Assembly (NCBI RefSeq): GCF_000374045.1
Contig: NZ_KB893348.1
Location: forward strand, 1-64,000
From: Segetibacter koreensis DSM 18137
GTDB taxonomy: Bacteria; Bacteroidota; Bacteroidia; Chitinophagales; Chitinophagaceae
Direction of reading: 5' to 3'
Length of the DNA stretch: 64,000 nucleotides
Below, one piece after another: positions 9,501 through 18,253 of the stretch. Made by a program: the position numbers and the translations under genes. Numbering within the stretch: position 1 is the first letter of the stretch; every line of letters begins with the position of its first letter. The notes beneath the pieces are model-generated. The model had not been told where the DNA came from and made no database searches. It saw only the letters and a list, made by a program, of their open reading frames with translations.

Positions 9501-9821
9501 ATGAAGAAAATTTCTGTTATCTGCCTTTCGGGATTATTATTATTTACGGCATGCGAAAGTAATAGTAATTCATCTACTGTGGGAAAGTATGAAAACGATG
9601 AGGTTTCTCAATCCTCGGATAACAAAGAGGGCCATTCGCAAGAGCAGAGCTCTACTACTGAAACGGGAAATGCAAGTGCTGTGACTGTAGATACTGCCAA
9701 AAATATTACAGGTGTCACCAAAGACAGCGTTTCTCCTCATTCCAAAAAAGACTCAGGAACTGTAGCTGACAAAATAAATGTGAAAGTGCAGAAGACTAAA
9801 AAAATCGAGAAGAAGCCTTAA
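9501..9821 (+). CDS. small hypothetical lipoprotein
   Basis: A 106-residue protein. Residues 1-18 are a lipoprotein signal peptide with lipobox LFTAC (Cys18), so the mature protein should be lipid-anchored in the periplasm or outer membrane. The mature part is low-complexity, rich in Ser, Thr, Lys, Glu and Asp, with no recognisable domain and a Lys-rich end (KTKKIEKKP). The ATG is fixed by the signal peptide. A near match to the promoter consensus (TACCTTTA) lies about 33 bp upstream. It diverges from the metalloprotease gene across 269 bp. Function unknown. Confidence 0.7.
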   Translation: MKKISVICLSGLLLFTACESNSNSSTVGKYENDEVSQSSDNKEGHSQEQSSTTETGNASAVTVDTAKNITGVTKDSVSPHSKKDSGTVADKINVKVQKTKKIEKKP

Positions 9822-9908
9822 ACTTATAGAAGGAAAGTATAAAGCAATAAAACGTCTTTGTACTTTCCTTATCAAATTCTCTTTAGGTATAAGAAAAGTT
9901 ACTAAGGG

Positions 9909-10340
9909 TTAAAAGACTAGATGTTCTTTATTTTTAATTTTTTCGTTTGTTAACTCCGCTACCATTTGTACACAGCCGATGGATTTTATAACTGTAATTA
10001 TACTTGAACACTTATTATCATCCACATAATCTCCTTTCATCAGCAATAAGAAATCCATATGTCTAAACTCTGGCAAGAGATATTCTCCATCACAATGGTT
10101 GTGAAATAAATAATATTTTAGAAAGCTATTTTCTTCGTGTTGATATACAGAAAAAAAATACTGCCGGTTTTTTTTTCGTAATTGCTTGTCAATCTCAGTA
10201 TTTAGTCGAAAATTATAACCCAATAAATGATTAAGCTGCCAGCAAAACTGGTAATTCTTTACAGGGGCCATTATTCCAATAAGGCGTGTATCCGAAAAAA
10301 AATCATCAGCGATTGCATCATTGTCCAGTATCAGCTTCAT
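9909..10340 (-). CDS. IPExxxVDY-family protein
   Basis: About 143 residues, a small cytoplasmic protein of a family so far described only in Bacteroidota and named for its motif. Here the motif is LPEFRHMDF, a conservative variant. The N-terminus MKLILDND and the ending fit the family. Function unknown. I chose the ATG at 10340 rather than the TTG nine bases upstream, because an exact promoter element TAACTTTG ends only 6 bp before that ATG, leaving the TTG at or before the expected transcription start. The transcript would be leaderless or nearly so. Confidence 0.8.
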   Translation of the reverse strand: MKLILDNDAIADDFFSDTRLIGIMAPVKNYQFCWQLNHLLGYNFRLNTEIDKQLRKKNRQYFFSVYQHEENSFLKYYLFHNHCDGEYLLPEFRHMDFLLLMKGDYVDDNKCSSIITVIKSIGCVQMVAELTNEKIKNKEHLVF

Positions 10341-10346
10341 TATGAG

Positions 10347-10354
10347 CAAAGTTA
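10347..10354 (-). promoter_or_regulatory. -7 element 6 bp before the IPExxxVDY start codon
   Basis: TAACTTTG on the minus strand, an exact TAnnTTTG match, followed by CTCATA and then ATG. The expected start of transcription falls at or next to the start codon. Confidence 0.55.
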
Positions 10355-10531
10355 AAAATCCAGGTCAAATTATCCATTCTTTTGATTTTTTAATTCCGAT
10401 GTATGGTTGAAATTAATAGATGGGTTCTTACCTCATAATAAAAATGTTTCAATCACTTATGAAATAACTAATCGGAGATAAGGCAGATGAAAAACAGTGC
10501 TCTACAACAATTTTAAAAAATCTGTAGCTGA

Positions 10532-11905
10532 TCAACGGCCCATTTCAGTTATATTTTTTTCTGCAAGAGCGACTTTTCCTTTTCCATCTGTTGCTTCAAC
10601 CAAATGATAGATAAACTTTGCAATCTGTAATTCTCCTTCATAGTTTATTGTACCATTGCCTACTAATGAATAGTTATCTTTTTGAGGAGAAACTGTAAAA
10701 AAGTTTAATACCGGAACGGCCATATGAATTGATGAGTCTAAAAGTTGATGACCCGTGCTGTCAAAAGTTACTTCTACATTTTTGTCAGCAAGAGGTTTTA
10801 TCGCTTGTACCCAATCTGGCGTTGTACCATAACCTTCTATCAGTAGTTTTTTATCTTGATCATATCGGCCAACTTTTTGAAGATTAACAACATAATTAAC
10901 GGGTAAAGTAATTGCAGAATTGTTTAACCATTTACAGGTTTGAGAAAGAGAATCTTCACTGGTATAAGCAATGAAAGTATAATTGCTGTTTTTTGCTTTT
11001 GATGCAGATAACATTCTTGCCAGCTCTATCAACATAGATGTACCACTTGCAATATCCGCGTATTCTTTCACTTTTTCGTTGTCTGCTAAGCTATCGCTTT
11101 CCTCATGATAAGTAGGTTTATAGGGTGTTGCGATTACTATATTTGTAGAAGCACCTTTGTCAATATAACCTACAACATTGCTCGCATTTTTAATTGATTC
11201 TTTAAATGCTACATTTAATTCTATATCTAACACCTGAGATTGGTCAGTTAAATATTTGCTGTATCCCTTTGGTGTAATATAAATAACCGGAATAGACAAA
11301 GGAGAAGTCTTATCCCTGCTGTTAAAACGAATGTTATCAGCGAGGTTGCTGCTATTATATAAGAATAAAGCGGTTGCGCCTTTTGAAGCGGCTCTTACTG
11401 CTTCTTTCTGTGCTGCCTTCAAAATATCAAAATCAGCGTTTTTGTCATTATCATCGAGCCAGTCTTTTATATCGGTAAACCAAGGTACTCCCTTTTCTTT
11501 TAACGCTATTGCCGGCATACCTGTGACCGATTTGGTAGCAGAAAATGGAAGTGGAAAATAGTCTCTTTTAACAGCAAGCAAAGTACCATTTAATTTTAAA
11601 GAAGTAACTGGTGCAATTTGCTTTCCTTCGTCTACTTTAAATTGTTGAATATATCCATTGGTTCCTTTTGGCTGAAGACCGATTGATTTAAATTGGTTGC
11701 TTATATACTCTACAGGAGCCTCACCTTCTTTTACAACAGCCTTTGAATTTTGGATATTATTTGCGAAAAAGTCAAAGTGATTTTTTAAATTATTGATAAC
11801 CTTTTCGTCTGCTTTTCTCTGTGCTTCTAAGGCTTTTCTTTGTTTCCGTGTTTGAGAAAATAATAGTGTCGGTACAAGCGCAAATATGAGTAGCAGTCTT
11901 ATCAT
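10532..11905 (-). CDS. exported M28-like protein, probably catalytically dead
   Basis: 457 residues with a signal peptide (cleavage near LLFSQ, residue 17). The build is that of M28 aminopeptidases with a PA insert: an N-terminal lid at about 30-110, a PA-like segment at about 115-240, then the M28 fold. The metal ligands are largely gone. The usual GAHYDH segment reads IATPYKP at 258-264 (Pro261 for His), the Asp of the NLDMVG motif is Gln343, and the distal His is Ser in NYSLVG. Asp284 and Glu317-Asp318 remain. It may bind peptides or act as a scaffold rather than cut. It starts with ATG, lies about 185 bp downstream of feoB on the same strand, and could be co-transcribed. Confidence 0.75.
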   Translation of the reverse strand: MIRLLLIFALVPTLLFSQTRKQRKALEAQRKADEKVINNLKNHFDFFANNIQNSKAVVKEGEAPVEYISNQFKSIGLQPKGTNGYIQQFKVDEGKQIAPVTSLKLNGTLLAVKRDYFPLPFSATKSVTGMPAIALKEKGVPWFTDIKDWLDDNDKNADFDILKAAQKEAVRAASKGATALFLYNSSNLADNIRFNSRDKTSPLSIPVIYITPKGYSKYLTDQSQVLDIELNVAFKESIKNASNVVGYIDKGASTNIVIATPYKPTYHEESDSLADNEKVKEYADIASGTSMLIELARMLSASKAKNSNYTFIAYTSEDSLSQTCKWLNNSAITLPVNYVVNLQKVGRYDQDKKLLIEGYGTTPDWVQAIKPLADKNVEVTFDSTGHQLLDSSIHMAVPVLNFFTVSPQKDNYSLVGNGTINYEGELQIAKFIYHLVEATDGKGKVALAEKNITEMGR

Positions 11906-12090
11906 AGAAAAATTTCGATTGCAAGTACAAAAGTGATGCCGCTAATAGGGCATCTGGAATAACAGAGATATTGGGCATGACGATAACTGATAATATTTCT
12001 TAAGAAAAATATAAAACTGCAGCTTGCCTTTTTTGAGATAATAAAGCTACTGCCCGTCACACTCCGGCATAATGGCGAATAAAAAAATAA

Positions 12091-14208
12091 TTACGTCATT
12101 ACCTGGTATACAAGCAGCGCCATCATGTATGCAAGAAAAGTCATGTAAAATAGCTGAATGAGTGGCCATTTCCATGTTTTTGTTTCTCTTTTCACTACGG
12201 CAAGCGTACTCATACACTGCATTGCTAAAACATAAAATACCATCAGACTAAGACCTGTCGCAAGGGTGTATACTTTAGTTCCGTCAGCGCGTCGGGCACT
12301 ACTCATTTTTTGACGTAAAGAAGTATTTTCGTTATCTTCTTCCACGCTATACAATGTTGCCATCGTTCCTACAAATACCTCCCTTGCCGCAATAGAAGTA
12401 ATTAAGGAGATTCCGATTTTCCAATCATAGCCTAAAGGTGTGATGGCCGGCTCTATACTTCTGCCTAAAATACCTGCGTAACTATTCTGAAGTTTTTCAG
12501 ACCTGTACTCCCTTTCAAGTGAAACTTTATCCCTGCCGGATTTTTGATACAATTGCTGGTATTTAGCCGAAAGATTTTCCATTCGTTTAGACGGACCATA
12601 ACTGCTCAAAAACCATAATAGCATGCTGATAACCATAATTACTTTGCCTGCGTCCCGTACAAATATTTTCGCCTTTTCAACCATAGTTACACCCACATTT
12701 TTCCAACGCGGGGCACGATAAGTGGGCAACTCTAAAATGAAAAAACTTTTTTCTTTTAATTTGATGATTACTTTAAAGACATAACTAACTATAAGAGCCA
12801 TTACGATACCCAATAAATACAATCCCATCATTACCAACCCTTGTAAACTTAAAAATCCAAAATAAAATTTGTTAGGGATAACCAAGCCAATAAGAATAGT
12901 GTATACCGGAAGACGTGCGCTGCAACTCATAAGTGGGGTGACCAGTATGGTCAGCAATCTTTCTTTGCGGTTTTCTATGCTCCTTGCACTCATAATTGCC
13001 GGCACTGCACACGCAAAACCGCTGATCATAGGCATCACGCTTTTCCCATTAAGGCCAACCTTGCGCATTAGCTTATCGCTTAAAAAACTAATGCGTGCCA
13101 TATAGCCTGTATCTTCTAAAATCGTAACAAGGCCAAAAAGGATCATTATTTGCGGAACAAAAACTAAGATGCCGCTAAGACCCGCAATAAATCCATTAAT
13201 AATTAAATCACTCCACCAGGCAGAAGGCAGTATAGTATTTAACCAGCCACTTACAGCAGTAAAAGACCATTCAATTGCAGTCATGGGAAATGCTGCTAGC
13301 CAGAAGATGCTTTGAAATAAAAGGAACAGTACAGATAGCAGGATAATATATCCCCAGGTTCGGTGAAGTAAAATATTATCAAGCTTCTCTGTAAACAATT
13401 TGCGTTGAACGGGATCCTCTTCCACTACACTCTGTTGCATGATCTGCCTTATACGGCTATACCGCTGCATTATCTCTTCAGCTTGCAACCTTGTAGGGTT
13501 AAAATTATTCAACACTTCTATATTTTCGATCTTATCCTGTATGTCTGCCGCAAGCGGAAAATTTTCATGATTGATAAGATAATGAATAGATGAATAATCG
13601 CTTAATGCAGGAAAAACTTTCTGAATACTTACGACAGCATTTTCTGCCAATGCTTTAACGTCAATAAAATCACGTAAAGGAGGCCTGTATTGTTGATGAG
13701 CCGTTTGTATCAGTACCTTTTTTAATTGGGGTAAACCTTTATTTTTTCTTGGGTTTATAGAAACTACCGGTACTCCCAATTCCCTTTCTAATTCTTCCAG
13801 ATCAATTTTAATACCTTTTTTGGCTGCCAGATCAGTCATAGTCAAAGCGACTACAACAGGAACTTTAAGATCAATTATCTGAGAACAAAAAAGTAGATTT
13901 CGTTTAAGATTACTTGCATCAGCGACCAGCACTACCATGTCGGGACGAATGCCATCATCAACATTCATTAAAACTTTGTATGATACCCACTCATCTGCCC
14001 GTCGTGGATAAAGACTGTACGTTCCTGGAAGGTCAATAATATTAGCGGTAAAGCCTGGTTCAAGTGTACAACTTCCTGTTTTTTTATCAACAGTAACTCC
14101 TGGAAAATTTCCTACTTTTTGATTTAAGCCTGTTAATGCATTAAATAAAGAAGACTTACCACTATTAGGATTTCCAACCAGCGCTATGTTAACGTGAGAA
14201 TTACCCAT
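12091..14208 (-). CDS. feoB: ferrous iron transporter B
   Basis: A 705-residue inner-membrane Fe(II) importer. The N-terminal G domain has G1 GNPNSGKS at 12-19, the switch region with VTVDKKTG, G3 DLPGTYSLYP and a TMTD-type G4. A helical spacer follows, then two Gate modules with about eight membrane segments and the FACAVPAIMSAR and REVFVGTMA core sequences. A FeoA domain is neither fused nor adjacent, although FeoA partners are common. The start ATG lies 11 bp after an exact TACTTTTG promoter element, so the 5' leader is very short. No Fur-like operator could be assigned by eye. Confidence 0.96.
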   Translation of the reverse strand: MGNSHVNIALVGNPNSGKSSLFNALTGLNQKVGNFPGVTVDKKTGSCTLEPGFTANIIDLPGTYSLYPRRADEWVSYKVLMNVDDGIRPDMVVLVADASNLKRNLLFCSQIIDLKVPVVVALTMTDLAAKKGIKIDLEELERELGVPVVSINPRKNKGLPQLKKVLIQTAHQQYRPPLRDFIDVKALAENAVVSIQKVFPALSDYSSIHYLINHENFPLAADIQDKIENIEVLNNFNPTRLQAEEIMQRYSRIRQIMQQSVVEEDPVQRKLFTEKLDNILLHRTWGYIILLSVLFLLFQSIFWLAAFPMTAIEWSFTAVSGWLNTILPSAWWSDLIINGFIAGLSGILVFVPQIMILFGLVTILEDTGYMARISFLSDKLMRKVGLNGKSVMPMISGFACAVPAIMSARSIENRKERLLTILVTPLMSCSARLPVYTILIGLVIPNKFYFGFLSLQGLVMMGLYLLGIVMALIVSYVFKVIIKLKEKSFFILELPTYRAPRWKNVGVTMVEKAKIFVRDAGKVIMVISMLLWFLSSYGPSKRMENLSAKYQQLYQKSGRDKVSLEREYRSEKLQNSYAGILGRSIEPAITPLGYDWKIGISLITSIAAREVFVGTMATLYSVEEDNENTSLRQKMSSARRADGTKVYTLATGLSLMVFYVLAMQCMSTLAVVKRETKTWKWPLIQLFYMTFLAYMMALLVYQVMT

Positions 14209-14219
14209 GTATTAATCCG

Positions 14220-14227
14220 CAAAAGTA
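14220..14227 (-). promoter_or_regulatory. -7 promoter element of feoB
   Basis: TACTTTTG on the minus strand matches TAnnTTTG exactly, with 11 bp (CGGATTAATAC) to the feoB ATG. Confidence 0.55.
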
Positions 14228-14386
14228 AAATGAAGTCTGAATTCACTGTTACGAAATCGGGAGTTTTAACAAGGAATAACGGTTTTGCCTGCAACTGCAA
14301 CAAATGAGTAACGTAAAACGAGGGTTACAAATGAAAGATGAAAATAAAAAATAATCGCTGATAACAATAAATGAAAAAGGAAAACT

Positions 14387-14971
14387 TTACTTGCTTTCTT
14401 CCATATGAATTGCTGTTGCTTCAAGTGTATTATAAAACTCTTCGCCGTACTTTCTTATAATCGCTTCTTTTAAAAAAACATAGGCAGGCAATTTCAACTT
14501 TTTTCCGAGCTTACACGCAGCTGCACAAAGGTCTTCCCTCGGTTCGTAGTTTACGTATTCCGTTTTTCCATCTCTACTTTTTTTAATTCTAATTGGAAAA
14601 AGGTGGCAACTTATTGGTTTCTTCCAATTTATTTTCCCGTCGTTGTAAGCCTGTTCAATAGCACACTTTATTATCCCCTGTTTATCGCGGTAGCCATATG
14701 CACATATCTTGCTTTTTACAGTCGGTGTTACCCATCCAAATTCCTGGTCATAAACATATTTACCAACTTTTTCAACTTCTTTTATTCCTTCGGCTGTCAT
14801 GTATTCTTTTACCGTTTCATAAAAATTAATGAGATGAGCAAGCTCTTGAACTTCAAGCGGAGCACCTGCATCACCATCCTCACAACAACCACCTTTGCAT
14901 TTAGTAAGGTCACAAACAAATTTTTCTTCCACCACCTCATCACTTACCAGTATATTGTCAATTGCTATCAT
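14387..14971 (-). CDS. DUF3109-family Cys-rich protein
   Basis: A 194-residue cytoplasmic protein of the DUF3109 family, related to YkgJ-type metal-chelating proteins. Conserved Cys clusters are present: Cys20, Cys25, Cys29 and Cys30 in CDLTKCKGGCC, then KICAYGY, IKCAIE, ISCHLFP and LCAAAC. They suggest an iron-sulfur or zinc site, but no function is established. The ATG at 14971 gives the family N-terminus (IDNILVSDEV). No exact promoter element is visible in the 80 bp upstream, and the gene is transcribed away from gldD's 3' end, which lies 80 bp before its start. Confidence 0.85.
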   Translation of the reverse strand: MIAIDNILVSDEVVEEKFVCDLTKCKGGCCEDGDAGAPLEVQELAHLINFYETVKEYMTAEGIKEVEKVGKYVYDQEFGWVTPTVKSKICAYGYRDKQGIIKCAIEQAYNDGKINWKKPISCHLFPIRIKKSRDGKTEYVNYEPREDLCAAACKLGKKLKLPAYVFLKEAIIRKYGEEFYNTLEATAIHMEESK

Positions 14972-15051
14972 AACCCACGATCCCCCTCAGGGAAGTTTAA
15001 AATTATTATCTAAATTTAATATTAATAATAATACTATTTAAAATGTTTCTG

Positions 15052-15594
15052 CTACTTCCACTTGAAAGTGTTTATTAAATGTCTTACGTCTTCTATTAAG
15101 AAACGATTTACGACACTTAAGGAGTCTTCATTTGGAGTAGCATCAAAATAAAGCGCACCTCTTAGAAAGTTTTTTGTAGAATCGGTTAAAAAAAACTGGT
15201 TAGCAGTAGCTACGTCACCGCCGACTTTAAAAAATACACCATGTACATTGTTAGGCGTTGCAATAAGTGAATCATCTATACTGTAAGCCTTTGTCGTATG
15301 TTTGTTGGTCATGACAAATGCATCATTTACCAGCTTATCCAATTTATTTTTACCTATTTCCTTATAACTTACATATATACGGCCATTAAACTCAGGGAAG
15401 TCAATGTTTATCCACCACGGGTTCTCGGTTGCCTGACCAAAAAAACTTGTATCCTTTACAACCTTTGCATAAACAGGATATTCAAAAGAATAAGGATAAC
15501 CGGGCTGGTTAAAAAGCTGGTATTGCTTTGTGGGAAACTGAATTTTAAAATATCCGCGGGGCTTGGGAGTATAATCGCTATTGCATGAAAACAA
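15052..15594 (-). CDS. gldD: gliding motility lipoprotein GldD
   Basis: Outer-envelope lipoprotein of the gliding/type IX machinery. The mature part opens with CNSDYTPKPRGYFKI, the GldD signature, and continues with GYPYSFEYPVYAKV and ENPWWINIDFPEF. The end given is a TTG that leaves only LFS before the lipobox Cys, too short for export. The same frame stays open upstream and reads as a full lipoprotein signal peptide (SNNKQLTSAFVLT then VVYCLWCFVLFSC), but contains no ATG, GTG or TTG before it. The true start may therefore be a rare codon such as ATT at 15678-15676 or CTG at 15645-15643. Identity is secure; the start is not. Confidence 0.9.
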   Translation of the reverse strand: MFSCNSDYTPKPRGYFKIQFPTKQYQLFNQPGYPYSFEYPVYAKVVKDTSFFGQATENPWWINIDFPEFNGRIYVSYKEIGKNKLDKLVNDAFVMTNKHTTKAYSIDDSLIATPNNVHGVFFKVGGDVATANQFFLTDSTKNFLRGALYFDATPNEDSLSVVNRFLIEDVRHLINTFKWK

Positions 15595-15831
15595 GACGAA
15601 ACACCATAAACAATAGACTACGGTAAGAACAAAGGCAGAGGTCAGTTGTTTGTTATTACTTAAAGATGGGCGAAAAATAATAAAATTGTTTTTTCAAAGA
15701 TATTTATAATTAATAAAACTTTCGTATTGATTTCCTTTAAAAACGATTTTCACATTGTAATAAGCTAATCGTTGAAGAAGTCGGTCCGATAAGACTGGAT
15801 GATGAAAATTTTGAAAAAAAGTAAAATAAAC

Positions 15832-16704
15832 TCAGGAAAGAAATTCTTTTACCTCCTGCAGCGATTTTAAAAAATGGAAGTTAGGTGGGATGGATTTCTT
15901 ATATGCAACGGTAAGAGGTCCCGAAATCATAACAGGAACATCGCCAACTTTTGAATGAATATTATGCATAAATTTTTCGCTATTGAAATTATGCGCGACT
16001 GTGGTGAGATGCGTATAAAGATAATCCGGTTTTTTTGTTTTTACAATAAACTCAAGGTCTGCAGCAGGCACGTCGGCACCAAGATATAAAACTTTTACGC
16101 CATTTTTTTTCAAAAGATAATATACATACAGTAATCCCAATTCATGGTATTCGCCCTCAGGCAAAAACAATAAGGCGACTTTATTTGACTTTATTTGGCT
16201 TACCGAAGTTTCTATACCTACAATAATTTTTTGCCTGATTAAGTTTGTTACTAAATGCTCCTGTGCAGGATTTATATTATTTGTAACCCACAGTATACCT
16301 ATTCTTTCAAGAAAAGGAAAAATAATTTCGCTTATTATTTTTTCAATTCCTTTTTCTCGTATCTGCCTGTCTAACAATTCTTCAAAACTCTCAATCTCAA
16401 GATCTACCATAAGACAAATCAATTCATTTATCCTTCGCTCCTGCTGCGCTTGGTAATAAGAGAGGGTATTTAGCTTTTGATGCATTTCCTCAACATCCAT
16501 TTTATTGATGTGAGAAATCTTATAACCAAATTTATTTAGCAACGCAATATTTAGAATGATCTTCAATTCTTCGTTAGAATAATAACGAATGTTGGTATCG
16601 GTACGTTGCGGCTTTAAAAAATCGTAACGCTGTTCCCATATACGAATGGTATGAGCTTTTACGCCGGAAAGGTTTTCAATGTCTTTTATGGTAAAGGCGT
16701 TCAT
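15832..16704 (-). CDS. MerR-family regulator with cobalamin-binding domain (CarH/LitR-like)
   Basis: 290 residues. A MerR winged helix covers 1-75 (FTIKDIENLSGVKAHTIRIWEQRY). A helical B12-binding domain at about 85-165 carries Trp139 and Glu149-His150 with W-x9-EH spacing, and a Rossmann-like B12 domain at 173-288 carries His187 in EYHELG, the place of the cobalt-ligating His in DxHxxG motifs. In CarH/LitR these residues bind adenosylcobalamin and make the protein a light-released repressor, often of carotenoid genes. No carotenoid gene is in this window, so the target is unknown. It diverges from the glycosyltransferase at 16984 across 279 bp, which makes that promoter region a candidate target. 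ATG start. Confidence 0.88.
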   Translation of the reverse strand: MNAFTIKDIENLSGVKAHTIRIWEQRYDFLKPQRTDTNIRYYSNEELKIILNIALLNKFGYKISHINKMDVEEMHQKLNTLSYYQAQQERRINELICLMVDLEIESFEELLDRQIREKGIEKIISEIIFPFLERIGILWVTNNINPAQEHLVTNLIRQKIIVGIETSVSQIKSNKVALLFLPEGEYHELGLLYVYYLLKKNGVKVLYLGADVPAADLEFIVKTKKPDYLYTHLTTVAHNFNSEKFMHNIHSKVGDVPVMISGPLTVAYKKSIPPNFHFLKSLQEVKEFLS

Positions 16705-16983
16705 AAAACAAATACAATAAGAAACTGCAAAAAGTTTACTGGAGGTTATATTTATTTATTACTCAACTGATGTTGATTATGAAATTGTAACAACTATTAT
16801 TTCTGCTCAAAAGACGGATACAACTACTGATACAATTTGCGCAAAAATTATCCCCTTAAAAATTATCTGATTCATATAAAAACTAATCTGTTTTACAAAT
16901 AACGTACAAATCAATACTTTATTTTGTTTTACATTCTTACATAAAAGCTCGTAATTCGTATCCAGTTATCAATACCGCTTTAG

Positions 16984-18249
16984 TTGCAACTATCAATTAT
17001 AATAGTAAATTATAATGTAAAATATTTTCTCGAGCAATGCTTGTGTTCGGTGCAGAAGGCAATTGAACATTTAGAGGCAGAAGTATGGGTTGTAGATAAT
17101 GCATCTTCTGATAATAGCATTCATTATTTGCAAGCAAAATTTCCCTGGGTAAATTTTAAGGCAAATCTTAAGAATGTAGGTTTTGCCAAAGCAAATAACC
17201 AGGTGCTAAATGAATGCAGGGGTAAATACATCCTGTTTCTAAATCCAGATACCTTAATACCAGAAGATTCTCTGACGGGCTGTATCACATTTATGGAAAC
17301 AAAAACTGATACAGGCGCATTGGGAATTAGAATGATAGATGGAACTGGTGCTTTTTTGCCTGAAAGCAAAAGAGCTTTTCCTTCGCCACTTACGTCGCTT
17401 TATAAAATGGTTGGGTTAAGCAGCCTGTTTCCTACATCTGCAATTTTTTCCCGCTATTATCTTCCTTATTTGAATGAATACGAAAATTGTGAAGTAGATG
17501 TTTTGTCAGGGGCTTTTATGTTAGTTAGAAAAAATGTGTTAACAGAGTTAAAAGGTTTTGATGAGGCTTTTTTTATGTATGGAGAAGATATAGATCTTAG
17601 CTACCGCATTCAGAAGCTGGGATATAAAAATTATTATTTTGGTAGCAGCACAATTATACATTTTAAAGGAGAAAGTACACGCAGGGGGAGTTTAAAATAT
17701 GTAAAAATATTTTACAAGGCTATGAGCATTTTTGTGAAAAAACATTATGCAGGTAAGTCTGCACATCTATTTACTTCTTTTTTACATTTAGCCATTTGGT
17801 TAAGAGCGAGCGCATCCGCAATTTCACCATTTGGGTTACAAAAAGGTTCTTTTTTATTTAATTCATTTAATAAATCAGGGAGATCTGAAAAAAAAATCAA
17901 AACAATTAAAAAGCGAAATAAAATATTAGTAGCAGGCACTAAGGAAGAATGTGAAGAAGTAAAGACTTTGTTGGCTAATGGAGGATTAGGGGAAATAACA
18001 ATAGAGCATTTATATCTAAATGCCGAAAACAAAAACGAATTAGCTGCTATTTCTAACCCCTATGGTGCAACTGAAATTATTTTTTGCTCTGAAAAGTTGA
18101 GCTACTCCTGGATTATTGATAAAATTCAACATCTGCCTAAAAAGATTTCTTTTCGTTTTCATGCAAAAGGAACAGGTAGTATTGTTGGCAGCGATTTTAA
18201 AAACACTACGGGTATTGTTGTTGCAGCCAGGAAAAGAGAGCAAAAATAA
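16984..18249 (+). CDS. family 2 glycosyltransferase with extra C-terminal domain
   Basis: 421 residues. A GT2 domain, rhamnosyltransferase-like, covers about 1-235: LSIIIVNYNV, VWVVDNASSDNS, NVGFAKANNQ, the DxD-type site in LFLNPDT, and the acceptor-side motif MYGEDIDLSYR. A hydrophobic, basic linker follows at 245-300. Residues 305-421 form a Rossmann-like unit (ILVAGTKEEC...ATEIIFCSEKL...FHAKGTGSIVGSD) resembling nucleotide-binding domains at the front of some sugar transferases; this is not a usual GT2 partner. The start is TTG: an in-frame TAG lies directly before it. It is the only plus-strand gene of the polysaccharide locus and converges with the next gene. Confidence 0.85.
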   Translation: MQLSIIIVNYNVKYFLEQCLCSVQKAIEHLEAEVWVVDNASSDNSIHYLQAKFPWVNFKANLKNVGFAKANNQVLNECRGKYILFLNPDTLIPEDSLTGCITFMETKTDTGALGIRMIDGTGAFLPESKRAFPSPLTSLYKMVGLSSLFPTSAIFSRYYLPYLNEYENCEVDVLSGAFMLVRKNVLTELKGFDEAFFMYGEDIDLSYRIQKLGYKNYYFGSSTIIHFKGESTRRGSLKYVKIFYKAMSIFVKKHYAGKSAHLFTSFLHLAIWLRASASAISPFGLQKGSFLFNSFNKSGRSEKKIKTIKKRNKILVAGTKEECEEVKTLLANGGLGEITIEHLYLNAENKNELAAISNPYGATEIIFCSEKLSYSWIIDKIQHLPKKISFRFHAKGTGSIVGSDFKNTTGIVVAARKREQK

Positions 18250-18253
18250 TTTC

